In this document: positions 1-11,796 of the stretch, piece by piece
Layout: each line of letters opens with the position of its first letter
Numbering within the stretch: the stretch's first letter is position 1
Source of the DNA: Rhodocollybia butyracea
Lineage: Eukaryota > Basidiomycota > Agaricomycetes > Agaricales > Omphalotaceae
Direction of reading: 5' to 3'
Assembly (NCBI GenBank): GCA_015501585.1
Contig: JADNRY010000181.1
Location: 62,001-126,000, forward strand
DNA length: 64,000 bases
Made by a program: the position numbers and the translations under genes
Notes under the pieces: generated by a model
What the model saw: the letters and a program-made list of their open reading frames with translations, nothing else
Databases searched by the model: none
Told to the model about the DNA's origin: nothing

Positions 1-2
1 GA

Positions 3-3000
3 TCAGACGACCGTACCTACGCCACATCTCGTACCCACTCTCGTTCCGAGGTCATCTCGGCCTGGATAAAAATCGGCGAGCAATGTCGGTTGAGCGGGGA
101 CGAATGCTCGTGGCGAGCGATTCTCCTAGCATTGTGTTCTGCACCTGTTGCGAGATTGGAAAAGGCATGGAAAAGGGTTGATTCGGGAGGGATAGCGACT
201 GTTGAGTCTTGGGTTCAACCTGATAATAGTAATAACAAAGGTCAGGGTGGGATCAAGGAACCGAGGGTGACGCCCTGGGGAGGGAATATGAAAAATTTAA
301 TCAGGAGGAGCTTTCGAAGGCTTTGGTCCCCGCGCCTAGTGGGATTGGGGATGTGGTTGTTGTGGGGGCGTTGACGAGAGTGAGGGTACTGTTTGAAGAG
401 TTTCGGACGTGCGTTTCGCTCTGTCCGAGGGGGACGATGCTAGAGGACGATGATGCAGTGAAAAAGTTAGCTGTTTATTGGAATGATATTCTTGCTGATG
501 GTGGGAGCAGAGGAGGATCGCTGGCTATGAAGTTTCAACGGTACGTTTCCGAACTTGTCGTCTTTACCTATACTGACTTACTTTCGCAGAGTGGACCAAT
601 TCATTTCATTATCACTTGCAGCTGAACCTAAACGAAAAGGTCTTTACGAACCCTTCTATTGGCACAAATCAAGTGGCCAGTCCTTGACCGCACCGCTACT
701 TCCACTCCTTTTCCCCGAGCCTCTACCGACAATAACTTTACTTGACCGATCGCAATTACTCCGCGGACGTGTAGATAGTGATGCAACTGATATCCAACAT
801 CTACGCGCTGTTGATGGGCATTTACGAGCGGAAGACCGCAGGCAAACTAATCAGCAAGGGGCAGATGGGATCTTAGCTTCGTTGAATCAGAAGGGAACGA
901 CTATCCCGGTTTATAACGGGGATCTATTACTCGTTGTGCAGAATCCGAGTGTTGAGTCGTCGTCTACTGGGTCGAGACCTTCGTCTTTGGTTAGGTCTCG
1001 TCCGCCGAGTACAGCTGATATGGACGCGTCGTTGTTCTTGGATGGGAAATCTGACTTGAACGCTATTGGGAGGACACCCTCCATTCGGGTAACGCCTCGG
1101 TCATCAGCTAACCTAGAGCGAAAAAGCAGTGTTGCACGAAGGAATTCACTGCCATCCCTATCTCAACGGCAACATCCAACTTTATCTGAAAACTCGTCGG
1201 AGCCTCCGCTCCGTGTTCTTGTTCAAGCAGGGACCCTGGATCGTCTGGTGGATATCCTTGTTCAAGGACTTCATAATGTTTCGGTTTCTGTTGCCGACGA
1301 CAATGGAGAGATGTCGTTGCGAGTGGGAATGACGAGGGAGTTGTTACTTGACCACAAGGAGTTTACCAGGGTGTGGTGGAATGTTTTTCGGAGCTTTGTG
1401 ACGCCGTTAATATTTTTCGAGGTGAGTCTCTGTTTGTGCGGATGGATAGGTGTGATACTGACGTCTTTACTTAGCTTTTACGCAAGATTTACCTCAAGAG
1501 TCAACCAATAGGCTCTCCTCCCTTACCTGATCAGTATCTCACCGCCATATCTGTAAAGTCTCAAGTCCTTGAAACGGTAAAACTCTGGTTGACAAAAGGC
1601 GGAGGAGCCCAAGACATATTGGATGATTCACAGCTCTTACAAGCTCTCCGAGCGTTTTTCTCCAGTTCCAGTGATCACACCATACTTCATGCTTCCCCTC
1701 CTACTATGTTTGAAGATTCCAGTGTCCGACAAGCTTGGGACAGTTTGACAGAGTCGCGACAGGTTGTTGAACAGATACTTTGTTCGCAGACGATGAGACC
1801 TTCGATCCCGAGGAATCACATCTCGAGAAGCACGGTTACGACGTCTGAGTCGAGGATGAGGAATCTTAGTACAAGGGAGCCTCCAGATATGGACCGGATG
1901 AGTCCGGAAGAATTTGTGGATAATATTGATGGGATGGCCTTTGCTGCGTTTAATAATGTGACGGAGGAAGTAAGTGAGGTATCCTCTCGACCTTCCTTCT
2001 AATTCATGATCTCTTTTTTAGGATCTCTACATCACCTCTGATCTTTTGGAAGTACAAAGTGCTGACCGTACGGGATGGTTCCTACCCCGAGAAATAACAG
2101 CGCTGGAAGATCATATCGAAATCCAAACCATCCATACTCACATCCAAGAAGTCGAACCATCTTCCCTTATATCTGAACTCTCTCCAGAGAGTCTATATCG
2201 TCTTCTTCCGCCTGGTATCCGTAGCTGCATCAGAGCACACTCGATCGTGCGGAAATGGATAGTCTCAAAAGTCGTCGCCCCAAGGCTTGGCCTTCGCACG
2301 CGCCAAGCACGGTTAGAGTTTTTGTTACAAGTCATCGAAGTCGCTCGGCTGCGAAATGCAGAATCCTTGACCCCAACCTCGGTTTCTGAACAACCTTGTG
2401 TGAGGTCGTTTGTCGAGGCTGCAGTGACATCTGCTATCCTGAGTCCAGAATGCCGAATGCATCAACGGGCATGGCAGAATATTGCTGCGGCTCGAGGGTG
2501 TAATTATGAGACCCTCGCTCAGCTGTTGGCCCGCCCAATGACGGAGGGGATATCGTCGAAGGAGGCGCTGACGGTAGATATGGGTTGGCTGATTGAGAGG
2601 ATCTTGGATGTCATTGCTATGCCGGATCTTGTCGAATCTCAAAATGAGGAAGGTCAAAGTCTTGTGAATTTCGATAAACGCCGGTGAGTTTTGTAATTTT
2701 GAAGTTTTTTAAACAATTGATGACATTTCCTTCTAGAAATCTTTGTAACTTTATTTCAAACGCTCCATCTTTGCTTTCGCGAAGGTTTGCTCACCAAAAC
2801 GATATCAATAGGCGTGGCTTTGAACGTCTAAACAACATCGAACGCGAGATTTTCTCTATCCAGTTTGATCTTCGTGGAATCAAAGACGAAGCTTATCGGG
2901 AAAGTACTACTGGAAATATTACTGGGACACCTTCACGAAAGATATCCCGCCCTCTCCAAAGGCTTGTGGCATTTCAAGTTGAGAAACACCGTCGAGACAA

Positions 3001-4565
3001 GAATTTACGCGTGCGCCTGCAGAAAGAAAAATTACTAGAACAGTCGCGGAATGAGAAACGGGAAGAACAGTTGAATCGAGCAATGAAGGGAGGACGACGG
3101 CCGTCCTCTATTGTTCAAAAGCAACATAGGAACAAGAAGAGCATGTCCGCGCTTTTTAGCTTCATGCGACCCATTTCCAGCGCCTTTGGTGCAGATTCCT
3201 CTCATGCTCCTACATTGAAACGAACAGCCTCTGAACTCGATTTCGTTCCTTCCGGGAAGCCAACCTTGGTGCTGAATCTCAGTGATTCTACCGTGTCCCA
3301 ATTCATCAACAATGATCGTTCGTTTACTTTCCAGCTCAATACGGAGGACGGGGGACATTATCTCCTCCAGGCAATGTCGAAGCGGGAAATGATCAAATGG
3401 ATAGAAACGCTGGCGAAGATCTCAAAAACGGCTGCGAAGAGGCGATTGACGTATCTAGGGAACTCTCCGGGCCCGCAGGCTGCCGATCATATCCACGATC
3501 ATCCTACGACTGCTTCTAGGGATCCTAAAGCAGGTATGTATGATATCTAAGAAAAGCTATAGTACTTTTTGTTGACGTTTCTCTTAGTTTTTGGTGTTGA
3601 ACTCGACTTCTTGCTAGAACGGGAGAACGGAGGTGGCCCTATATCTCCAGGTACCATACCGTCTATCATCAAACATTGTTTAGCCCAGGTCGAGAGTCGA
3701 GGGTTGACCGAAGTTGGGATCTGTAAGTCCTCCCTACTTCGTCCTTTTTCCATGCTGACACTACTCGCAGACCGAATGGCAGGTGCAAGTTCTGAAATCG
3801 CTCATCTCAAGGAAGCGTTCAACCGCGGTAAGATGGGTCACCTTTGATGTCTTAACAACTACTTACGTTCTCTGCCAGGTGATAACCCATTGGACAGCTC
3901 CACCGACATTCATGCCGTCTGCGATCTCATAAAGTCATGGTTCCGTGTTCTACCTGAGCCTCTATTTCCTCCCTCATTATATCATGAATCTATCCAAATA
4001 ATCAGTAGGTCCATGTTCTGTTGCGTTTACGGAGGCTGAATTCTTATTCCTACAGAACTAGAGAATCTCGACGAACGATTGTCCAACCTTCGAAGAATTG
4101 TCGAGGATCTTCCTCGCCCTAACTTTGATTTATTGAAATTGATATCAGAACACTTGGATAGGCGCGTTTCTTAATTACCTTTCTGTTCCTACAGACCTTT
4201 TAATCTTCACCATACAGAGTGACTGATTACGAGGAACAAAATCAGATGACTGCTGAGGCACTTGCAATCGTGTTCAGCCCCAACTTGATGCGTGCACCTC
4301 AAAACGATTTTCTCATGGTCCTTGCGAATATGCCGTATACCCATAAACTGGTCAAGACACTGATCACACATGTGCGTTTTTCGAATGTCGTGGAACTATT
4401 TATATTCATCTTGTATGTTTCCAGTATCATGTCATCTTCGACGACACAGATGCGGAGGCCGAAGCAGAAGCAGAAGACGAGCTAGACACTGCAATAGCGG
4501 AAGTGGATAGTGTCGAAGATGATGAAGGAGAGTTCACCAATTATATACCGACGTCGCCCAGTTAA
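3..4565 (+). CDS. Bem2-like RasGEF-PH-RhoGAP protein (5' truncated by window edge)
   Basis: Predicted GTPase-activating protein for a Rho-family GTPase, of the kind that organises cell polarity and budding (Bem2 architecture: RasGEF-like, PH, RhoGAP). The gene runs in from the left edge. Visible in order: a RasGEF-like stretch at the start (ending ARLEKAWKRVD), a RasGEF N-terminal-like segment (about 1230-1500), a second RasGEF-like segment (about 2040-2560), a PH domain (about 3240-3440) and a C-terminal RhoGAP domain (about 3588-4430). The RhoGAP carries VFGVELD, the arginine-finger segment GIYRMAG, and the downstream motifs VTDYEEQNQM and AIVFSPNLMR. The protein ends in an acidic tail; the stop is at 4563-4565. 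Introns read as 541-589, 1422-1474, 1970-2021, 2684-2736, 3534-3587, 3723-3770, 3828-3878, 4005-4055, 4162-4217 (GC donor) and 4372-4424. Between about 235 and 330 the frame changes and I could not place a normal intron, so that stretch is uncertain. Confidence 0.9.
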
Positions 4566-5511
4566 GCGGAACTGCACTCTGATTAGCACCCTCATAATAC
4601 CCCATGGAACATAACACCCAGTCTGCTCAATTCTTATACCTGTTTCTCTTGCATGTACAGTAATCGCGGTAGTGCCGAGGGTCCTCCATGCTCACCCAAC
4701 TCTCATTTCTAACCGTATGGACAATATATACCTTAATATTCTCATTTATCACTGCATTATGTCTTATAGAGTATTTTTTCCCCTCTAGGTTACTTGTACT
4801 GTCGAACGCTAGTACTTTTCTAAAGTTACGCAGGTGGAATGTTTGGAACCCAAAAAAGAGTGGTCAAAGCTGGATATCCTAAATTGAAGCTGAAATACTA
4901 TCGATCCAGGTGGTCATATACATGAGAGATCCCACTTGCGTATCATCCCTCATCGTGAATTTTATCAAGATACCCTGTCCAACCCAGATATGCATAGTGT
5001 GCATCCATCAGTGCAGTAATCCTGATTCCCAAGGTAATGGCTCGGGCTGGGATTCCAATGTTCCATCCTTGGCATACATAGAGTTTGCATAGAGTAGCAT
5101 TTTTTAAGTTAGGAGGGGATGTTGTTCTGTACGACGGGCTTCAATGTCTGTGATCACTTGTTCGGAAAATGCATGGTTGTAAACCTGTACTTGGCTTAAT
5201 CCTATAGTGGTATAGTTGGAACCGCTGTGACCTGTCCGTCGACTCCTGGTATTCCACTCTCCTGTAACAGACGTATAGCTATACCGTTTTTGTAGTACCT
5301 ATAGCTTTCTTTTGGATGTACTACTGAGCTTCACTTGATTCATTCGATGGGTGTGTAGAACCTCAGAGATAGACAAAAAGGCACGTGCGATTCCCAAGAG
5401 CTAAGAACTGTAAGTAAAGGCAGATGGGGAAGAAGAGTGTCTAAAAACGCGGAGCGTACGCATGGGACAGCGAGAGAATGCAAAAGTGAAGAAAACAATA
5501 TGGAACCGTCT
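4566..5511. other. intergenic, no gene recognised
   Basis: Space between the 3' ends of two convergent genes. It is A/T-rich with only short, uncharacteristic open frames, and I see no RNA gene or repeat in it. Confidence 0.5.
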
Positions 5512-7082
5512 TTACGGAGTTTTCGAACTATAGACCTCTATAACCTCACTCGGGTCAGAAGCTATAATCTCAATGTTGGTTTGCTTACCTAGCCTTCGAC
5601 TTGAACTCCTGGGATCGATTGTCAGGTATAGTCTCACTCAGCGTTATGTTGCTTACCATGATGTTCGTTGGTGTAACGTTCGGTTTAATCGATTGTCGCT
5701 CTGAGATCATATAGTCAGCTCACTGGCCACCTATCAATGACCGAGTCGGCTTGCTTACTCAGGACCTATGAAGGGATTCTTGGAGCCATCTTTCATCGCT
5801 GTTGTCACCTCAATGGTCAGCTCAGCGCTCTCAATGTTAGGCCGCTTACCATTTACTTCTGGCGGTGGAGACACCGAAGCGAAGTCATGCGCGGAATCAG
5901 AAAATCCGTTAGTTTGATACCAGTTTGGATCATCTGTCAGCTCAGCTCAGTGGCTATCTCTCATAGTTAACTTGCTTACCTATGTCGATCAAACTACCAT
6001 GGGAGGATATAGGACTAGCCGGGACGACTGTTGTCACCTCAAGGTCAGGTCAGCGTGCTTGATCATGATGTTAACCTGCGGGCCTTACCATTTTGTTCCA
6101 GATGCCCGGCTGAGACTCCGAGGGGCTCAGAAGGGTTCAGATTCTCTGGGATTGTATATCAGCTCCGCGCGGTGGCTATCCCTCAATGTTGGCTTGCTTA
6201 CTATATGTGTCTTTTGGCGCAACAGGATCGGCCAGAGGCCAAGGACTAACTGGGACCACAGCCGGTGTCACCTCAATGGTCAGCTCAATGCACTCAATGT
6301 TAGCCTCAGACTCCCTACTAGTTTGTTCCGCAGAGGGAGAGGGCTGATGACTCCAATCTGGGGTCGTATATCAGCTCAACAGCTAAAATATCCCTGGATA
6401 TTGGCTAGCTTACCATTCACCTCGTTATCCGATCCCTCGATGATCACCGTAATCCCATTCTTTCGCCCAAATTCTTTAAAAGTCGCCTCAAACTTAGCAT
6501 TGAGCTTGTCTCCTTTCTTCCGAATCGCCGGAGATTCCGATGGATCCAGTCGATGTCTGCGCCATGTACTGGTCAGATGTCCATCTGAGTCAGTGTCCAC
6601 ACTCAAGCGACTAAAGATTGGACCAAATCTGCCGTCCGGGTTCGTCCTTTCGGTCCATCCGTAACATGTATAGTCTTTACAAAGGGGCCCTTCACGGTCG
6701 AGGGGTTTACGGTCTCTGAGTGCAAAACGAAACATCGGTTTGATGAACTCGTTGGGCACCTCCTCCTTTCCTCTCTCAAAATCATTGCTGTAATAAATGT
6801 CGTCCATAGAGCCCTTGGAAGGCAAGTGGAACATCTTGACAATGGTGTTAGTAATCCGGGATTCCAGGCCGCTTTTCAGTGTGTGCGTAACTCGACTGAA
6901 GTCCTTCTCAAGGATAGCCACACTAAATCTCTCTGTCTAAGTAGTCGTGAATAAATGAAAATCCAAAGTTGGCTCGTAAGACCTACATTGCTTATGAGAG
7001 GCTTCAGAGTGGGCGCTCCATGCGCAGTAATGATGAGGACAGAGAAGATCCCCAGACAATGGATAAGCGGGGCCATACGCAT
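5512..7082 (-). CDS. secreted protein of unknown function with duplicated exon-intron modules
   Basis: I do not recognise the family. The start at 7082 (or the in-frame ATG at 7076) gives a hydrophobic signal peptide (MAPLIHCLGIFSVLIITAHG) with a likely cleavage near GAP, so the product should enter the secretory pathway. A 50-nt intron follows, then one large exon (about 6414-6870) encoding a charged domain of roughly 150 residues with a Cys pair in the segment LCKDYTCYGW. Downstream the gene breaks into about nine small exons of 20-90 nt that can be chained in frame to a stop at 5512-5514. The introns resemble one another: most start gtaagc and carry an aacattgag-like core followed by a ctgacc/ctgagc stretch. 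The exons encode short Pro/Ser-rich peptides such as DWSHQPSPSAEQT and DDPNWYQTNG. The pattern indicates tandem duplication of exon-intron units. The exact splicing of the small exons is my reconstruction. Confidence 0.6.
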
Positions 7083-7854
7083 TGAAAACAAGCTGAAGAG
7101 TCTTTGGGCGTTGAGCAAAATGTGTACTGAGCCAGCAGTTGGGAAGAAAAGTTCGCCTCGGGCCCCAGCTCTCTCCTTTAATTGACCACGCGGAGGTTGG
7201 TCCCACTGACCCTTGATTAAGCTTGATTAGCCTGTGCAGTGTGGAGTGATGTAGGATGGTGAAAGTGGCTCATTTTCGAAGTCGTCCAATTGCAGGCTGC
7301 TGTAAAAATTCCACTTTCATTATATAACGCACGATATCTGGCACAAAGTTACTACAGCAATATGCAGCGTCTTACCACACAGTCTCGCTCAGAGTCAAAA
7401 ATCTTCCAAGCTTCTATTAGGTAATAGGTTCAAACCTGGCTTCTCCCCTTCACCAGATGAAAACGACGAAACTTCAGAAACTCTTGATTCAGAAACTCCT
7501 CTGGTAACGCGTTCAAATCTGCCTAGTCTTGACTTTTCACCACCAAATCCAAGCGCAGAGCGACAACGAACTTGACGCTTGGTCTCGAGACCATTTATCT
7601 TCTGCAGACCGCCGATGTTAATGTGGGCTAATACGAGGATGGATTAAGGATTATTTACTTGTGGATGCTATGGATGGGATGGGAAAGAGCTTGAAAGGAC
7701 GAGAATAGTCTTTTTTTTTTCTTTGGTCTTGCAAGCCCTGTGTTGAGACCGAGCAGAAAACACGATTTGCGAATATCTTCGTGTCTGGGAACATACTCGA
7801 TCGCGCACAGAATGAGCAGGTGGTAAAGGACGTGTATATATTTCTCTTTCCGCC
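7083..7854. other. intergenic, no gene recognised
   Basis: Upstream region of the minus-strand secreted-protein gene. It holds short T-rich and A-rich runs and a tattatata-like stretch near 7320. No convincing coding frame, tRNA or repeat was seen. Confidence 0.4.
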
Positions 7855-8662
7855 ATATGCAGCAGGATCTGTCCTACCTCAACCGCCGCCGCAACCTCTC
7901 CGAAATCGTCTTACTCGACACCAACCCCAACCACATCTTTACACATCCCGAAAACGCTGTCATCATGCCTAGATGGACAGACTACAGGCGATAAGAAAGA
8001 TTACAGCCCAGTAACTATGATCCGCGTGTAAGCTTCACGTCTACTGTTTGTTTTGTCTACTTAGCTCACTCATCTATCTTTACACCCCAGCATTCGCGAT
8101 CTCAAACCTGTGGACGTCTGACCGGCATACCCAGGGAAGAATATCCTGCTCGGGTACGCGAAGCGTGAAGCCGAGGGGAAACAGAATTGGAAGCAGAATA
8201 AAAGATCTACGGGTTACTCTAACACTATTCTTTCGGAGAATTCTTTGCCCTGTCGTTAATCACAAACCCTCCTACAACTAACCCCTCCTTCCTCCTCCTT
8301 CCTAAAAAGTCTCACTAAACCCACAATGCCCCCCTCACTGACCTCGAACAAAAACACACAAAGAAGCCCGACAGCAATACCTCGGCGGACAAGCCAAAAG
8401 CGCCAAAAAAGACAAAGACTACCTGCTTGCGAAACACGAACAGGAGGTGATGGCTGCGCAGGCGCCGAGTACTTTCTGGGAGGTACGTTTGAGGCGGTGA
8501 AAAGGCGCCCTGACCTACCAGCCGGGGGAGATACCACTGAGATACCGGCACCGGCACCCCCAGGGCTGATGTTTGGGCTGGTGGCTCCAGCCTTCCGTGC
8601 TGGTGGGAGCGGTGCCTCCGAGTGGGGCGTCAGGAAAAGAAGAGACGAGGAGGCGTCATGAA
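7855..8662 (+). pseudogene. tim50 3' relic (TIM23 translocase subunit)
   Basis: A decayed copy of the 3' part of TIM50, the inner-membrane receptor of the mitochondrial TIM23 import machinery. The first segment reads DLSYLNRRRNLSEIVLLD then PENAVIMPRWT, which follows the conserved TIM50 core (DLSYLNRDLSKVI..., PENAI...WTG). Later pieces read IRDLKPVD, LLGYAKREAEGKQ, YLLAKHEQEVMAAQ, APSTFWE and SVLVGAVPPSGASGKEE, all in the order of a fungal TIM50 C-terminus but in different frames with stops between them. No presequence, membrane segment or N-terminal half is present. Because the order is preserved while the frame is lost, I call a truncated duplicate. A functional tim50 would have to lie elsewhere. 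Family identity is from memory of the TIM50 consensus. Confidence 0.7.
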
Positions 8663-8941
8663 GGTAAAGGATTTGTGCATGTGCGTGTGCACGCGCTTGT
8701 AGAGTTGGAATCCAGGCGTCTTATATCAACGCTTATGCTTATTGGAAACGCTTTGAAATTCCTGTTCAACACTCGGGTACATGTTGTTCTCTGTTCTTTC
8801 GTTCGGTCTTCCGTTGTTTGTGGCCGGGGTACAAGCTATGTAAGGGAAAAGGGTGCTTTTGCACCAAACCTTTCATGGCCTTTGATTCGCTGGACAAAAG
8901 ATCAACGTCCGAGTTATTGCTACTACTGGCACTGATCCCAT

Positions 8942-9097
8942 AGCGATTTTGCAATTGTGTTCGCTGAGGGCCCGCCAGAAACCTCCTGGTACGATCTGGT
9001 AATTCTTATACAGGAGGCAATACTGACAGTTTGAACAGGGGATTGGGACCAGCTCTGCCCTATTTATAATATAACGCGTTGACTCCGGAACTTAAGG
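8942..9097 (+). pseudogene. laccase 3' fragment
   Basis: A fragment matching the last exons of a laccase, including the intron between them. It shares the run ttttgcaattgtgttcgctg with the laccase gene near 42775, followed by the same gtacgatct donor region, the same tttgaacag acceptor and the gattggga exon start, with small deletions (a block of the GPAETPARNP coding stretch is missing). It encodes the FAIVFAEGP piece of the laccase C-terminus. No upstream laccase sequence precedes it. The retained intron argues for a DNA-level duplication rather than a retrocopy. Confidence 0.85.
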
Positions 9098-9489
9098 ACA
9101 AGGATAAATTCTGAGTCTATCAGCTGGAAATCTTTGCCCCCTCCTTTTTATGCTTTTTTTCTTTTGGCTGTTCTGTCGTTATATAAATGGTATAATTGCA
9201 GAAGCAAGATTTCTTTTTAACAAGGAATTTCAACGAATTTTTAGCTTGAAAGCGTTTCCTATTTTTGCCTCGCGTTTTCGATGAGTATAAGTTGTACCAC
9301 TACCACCACCACCACTAGGAAGGTTGCTATGTATAGACTTGGGGCGCCGGATCGGCACTCCTATTGAAAGTGCCAGGCGCTCCATGTTCGCGTTCTATGA
9401 TGTAGGTTATGACCTTCGATATGCGAGGCCAGTGAAGTCACATTTTCCACGAGCAACAATTATAAAATGCCGACAATCTTAATTCAACG
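9098..9489. other. promoter region of the ComA-like gene
   Basis: 392 bases between the laccase fragment and the start codon at 9490. It contains pyrimidine-rich runs, a short run of accaccacc-type triplets near 9300 and a tataaa-like sequence close to the start. No coding signal was recognised. Confidence 0.35.
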
Positions 9490-10725
9490 ATGAGACTTAT
9501 TATGTCTGCAAAATCTGTACTACGTAGCTCTCTAGCTTTCAACCTTCGTCGACCATTCTCTTATTACTCTCGTCCGACGTTAGCAGCGAATGCGGGCGTT
9601 CATACATCCGCATACAATTTTCTTCCTAGCAACTACTTGCCTCCGAAACAACGAAAACATGGGTTGACGGAAATCAGAGGCCCGTATTACTACCCGGTGA
9701 CCCAAACATATCTCGATGAGTTGCTTTCCGACTGGGGAGAGTTTGTTGATGGGGTTAAGTTTGCCGGAGGGGCATTTAGTCTTATGCCACGGGATAGGCT
9801 ACAGGGTCTTATCGAGACAGCTCATAAACATGGTGAGAGTCTCGTATAAAGCTGAAGCAACAATCAAACGTACTGATTTGATCTCTCGAAAGATACATAC
9901 GTGAGCACCGGTGGTTTTATCGAAAAGGTCCTTTCCTCGTCCAATGGGAATCGGGACGTAATCCAAAAGTACCTCGAAACCTGCAAGAACATGGGGTAGG
10001 TAGTCATCGTAGTGACATTTATCGGTTTGGTCATGTGGCCCCATCTAGCTTCGACGTGCTGGAATTATCTTCGGGATTTTTGTCTATTCCTACGGAGGAC
10101 TGGGCAGACCTCGTCGAAATGGCTTCAAAGGCCGGTCTGAAACCAAAGCCCGAAGTCGGAATCCAGTGAGTGGTTTAGCTAGACATGTTTTCTTGAATTG
10201 ATGATTTTTTCTCTACTTACTACTAGATGGGGTGCAGGGGGCGATGCATCTATTGCTGAGCTCGAGTCTGCTGGTACTCGGGACCCCAAATGGCTCATTG
10301 ATCGAGCAAACACTTTTCTAGATGCGGGTGCTTATGTACGCTACTTATTCGACTTTTTACTTTCAAATAATCGCCGACTTTGAGTGAACCAGATGATAAT
10401 GATCGAAAGCGAAGGGATCACAGAAAATGTCCGAAATTGGCGAACGGACGTTATCTCAGCAGTCACTTCTGCGTTACCCAAGGATAAAATCATGCAAGTT
10501 TAGCTTCCTTGACACGTTCGCGCTCTAGCTTATCATCAATACTTGTAATCTAGGTTTGAAGCCGCAGACCCAGAAGTGTTTGCGTATCATATTCAAAACC
10601 AGGGCGCAAACGCCAACTTATTCATTGACCATTCTCAGATCGTTCAGCTTGCTTGTTTGAGGAAGGGGATCTGGGGTACTGGAAGCACGTTTGGAAAAAT
10701 CGTAACTGTTAGTCCAAGTCAATGA
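9490..10725 (+). CDS. ComA-like phosphosulfolactate synthase family protein, probably mitochondrial
   Basis: Member of the ComA family. In methanogens this enzyme adds sulfite to phosphoenolpyruvate, giving (2R)-phospho-3-sulfolactate for coenzyme M; the role in fungi is not established. The model has six exons and 314 residues, with introns 9833-9892, 9996-10048, 10166-10226, 10336-10392 and 10494-10553 (the last with a GCAAGT donor). Recognisable blocks: GLTEIRGPY and FVDGVKFAGGAFSLMPRDRL near the N-terminal strands, YVSTGGFIEKVL, then FDVLELSSGFLSIP, KPKPEVGIQWGAGGD, AGAYMIMIESEGI, and MFEAADPEVFAYHIQNQG with NLFIDHSQIVQLACLR at the C-terminus. The first ~40 residues are Arg/Ser-rich with almost no acidic residue, as in a mitochondrial presequence. 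The nearby in-frame Met at codon 5 is an alternative start. Family call is strong; reaction and substrate are unproven. Confidence 0.85.
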
Positions 10726-11796
10726 GTGGATCAGCTGGAAAGTTCTGCCAGTGTGTTTTGTGTTGATACATAATTCTCGTCACCTCGATTACTGTCAATA
10801 TTCCCTCTAATTGTATTGTATTTATGATGAGCACTGTTACACATTTTTCTAAGGCTTCAGGATCTCGTTATGCGTGCGTTACCAGAGTATGTGGTCAATC
10901 TGCAGTACTCCATTAGTACCTACCATCTTCACTCCTACCGAGCTTCTGAGTCGTAGCAGCCTTGAAGACAACGCAATTTGAGTATCTGTTCCCGAGGGTG
11001 GCGTAGGCGTATTCAACGGCTTTAGCTCGATTCAACTACAGAGGTCTCCAGAGGTCTCCAGAGGTAGGCTTGTACTAACAGCACCATCGTTTCTAGTTCG
11101 ATCTTTCCGTAAGCAAAGAATTAGCTTGATCAAGAATCGTGGACCTCCCAATTTGAACGCCACGTCCCGCAGTCTATGTTTATGTTGAGAAACTGCTCTA
11201 GTCAATGACGGATACGGTCGCGAACAGCCCATCGTGCCATGGACGCGACACGATCTCACTGAAGAAATCCTGACACGACACGTGACCGTATCGCGAACCT
11301 GGTGTAACGATTTGGCCCTTGGGTCGAGGAAACGGCCGGATATATGGCTCTGCTTCAGCTGTACTAGGCCGAGAGTTGTGAGGACTCCTTTGAATTGCGC
11401 CTTTCTCTTCCAGCTCGGTGATTTCTCCACTCGATGAACAGACGTTTGCCAGCTTCGATTAAGTACGCTGGACAAATATGTTTTCGTCATCAGCACTTGT
11501 AACAGCCTAGCAGCCGCATGGACTTCTGCAGTCCAACTCGCAGCAAAGCCCACGAGACTTTGAGGAGCTCCGAGAACCATTGTAGCGGGGCTAGTGTTTA
11601 AATTGAAAGAGGCTTTCTGTACATTTTCAATAGCAAAGTTCGATACAAATTTATTTTAATCCAACTAAAAGCAACAAAACATTATACAAAATTTATCCGA
11701 GTGAAGCACAACACAGCAGAGAGATTACATATGTGATATCCGATTGTCCACTGTATATCTACCATATTGTCCAGATCCACAGCACTTCGTATCGCA
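10726..11796. other. intergenic with one unconvincing minus-strand frame
   Basis: Between the ComA-like gene and the F-box gene. A minus-strand open frame (11032-11580) starts MVLGAPQSLVGFAASW, and a short minus-strand stretch near 10950-11030 reads AVEYAYATLGNRYSN. They could be exons of one small gene, but I could not build a consistent splice model and recognise no domain. A tandem repeat of gaggtctcca sits at about 11040-11065. Confidence 0.3.

Noticed and set aside
1637..3358. Minus-strand frames inside the Bem2-like gene
   Set aside because: They overlap clearly conserved RasGEF and PH coding sequence on the plus strand and show no motif of their own.
11032..11580. 182-codon minus-strand gene
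   Set aside because: No recognisable domain, the frame overlaps no coherent splice model, and composition looks like chance; left as unassigned.
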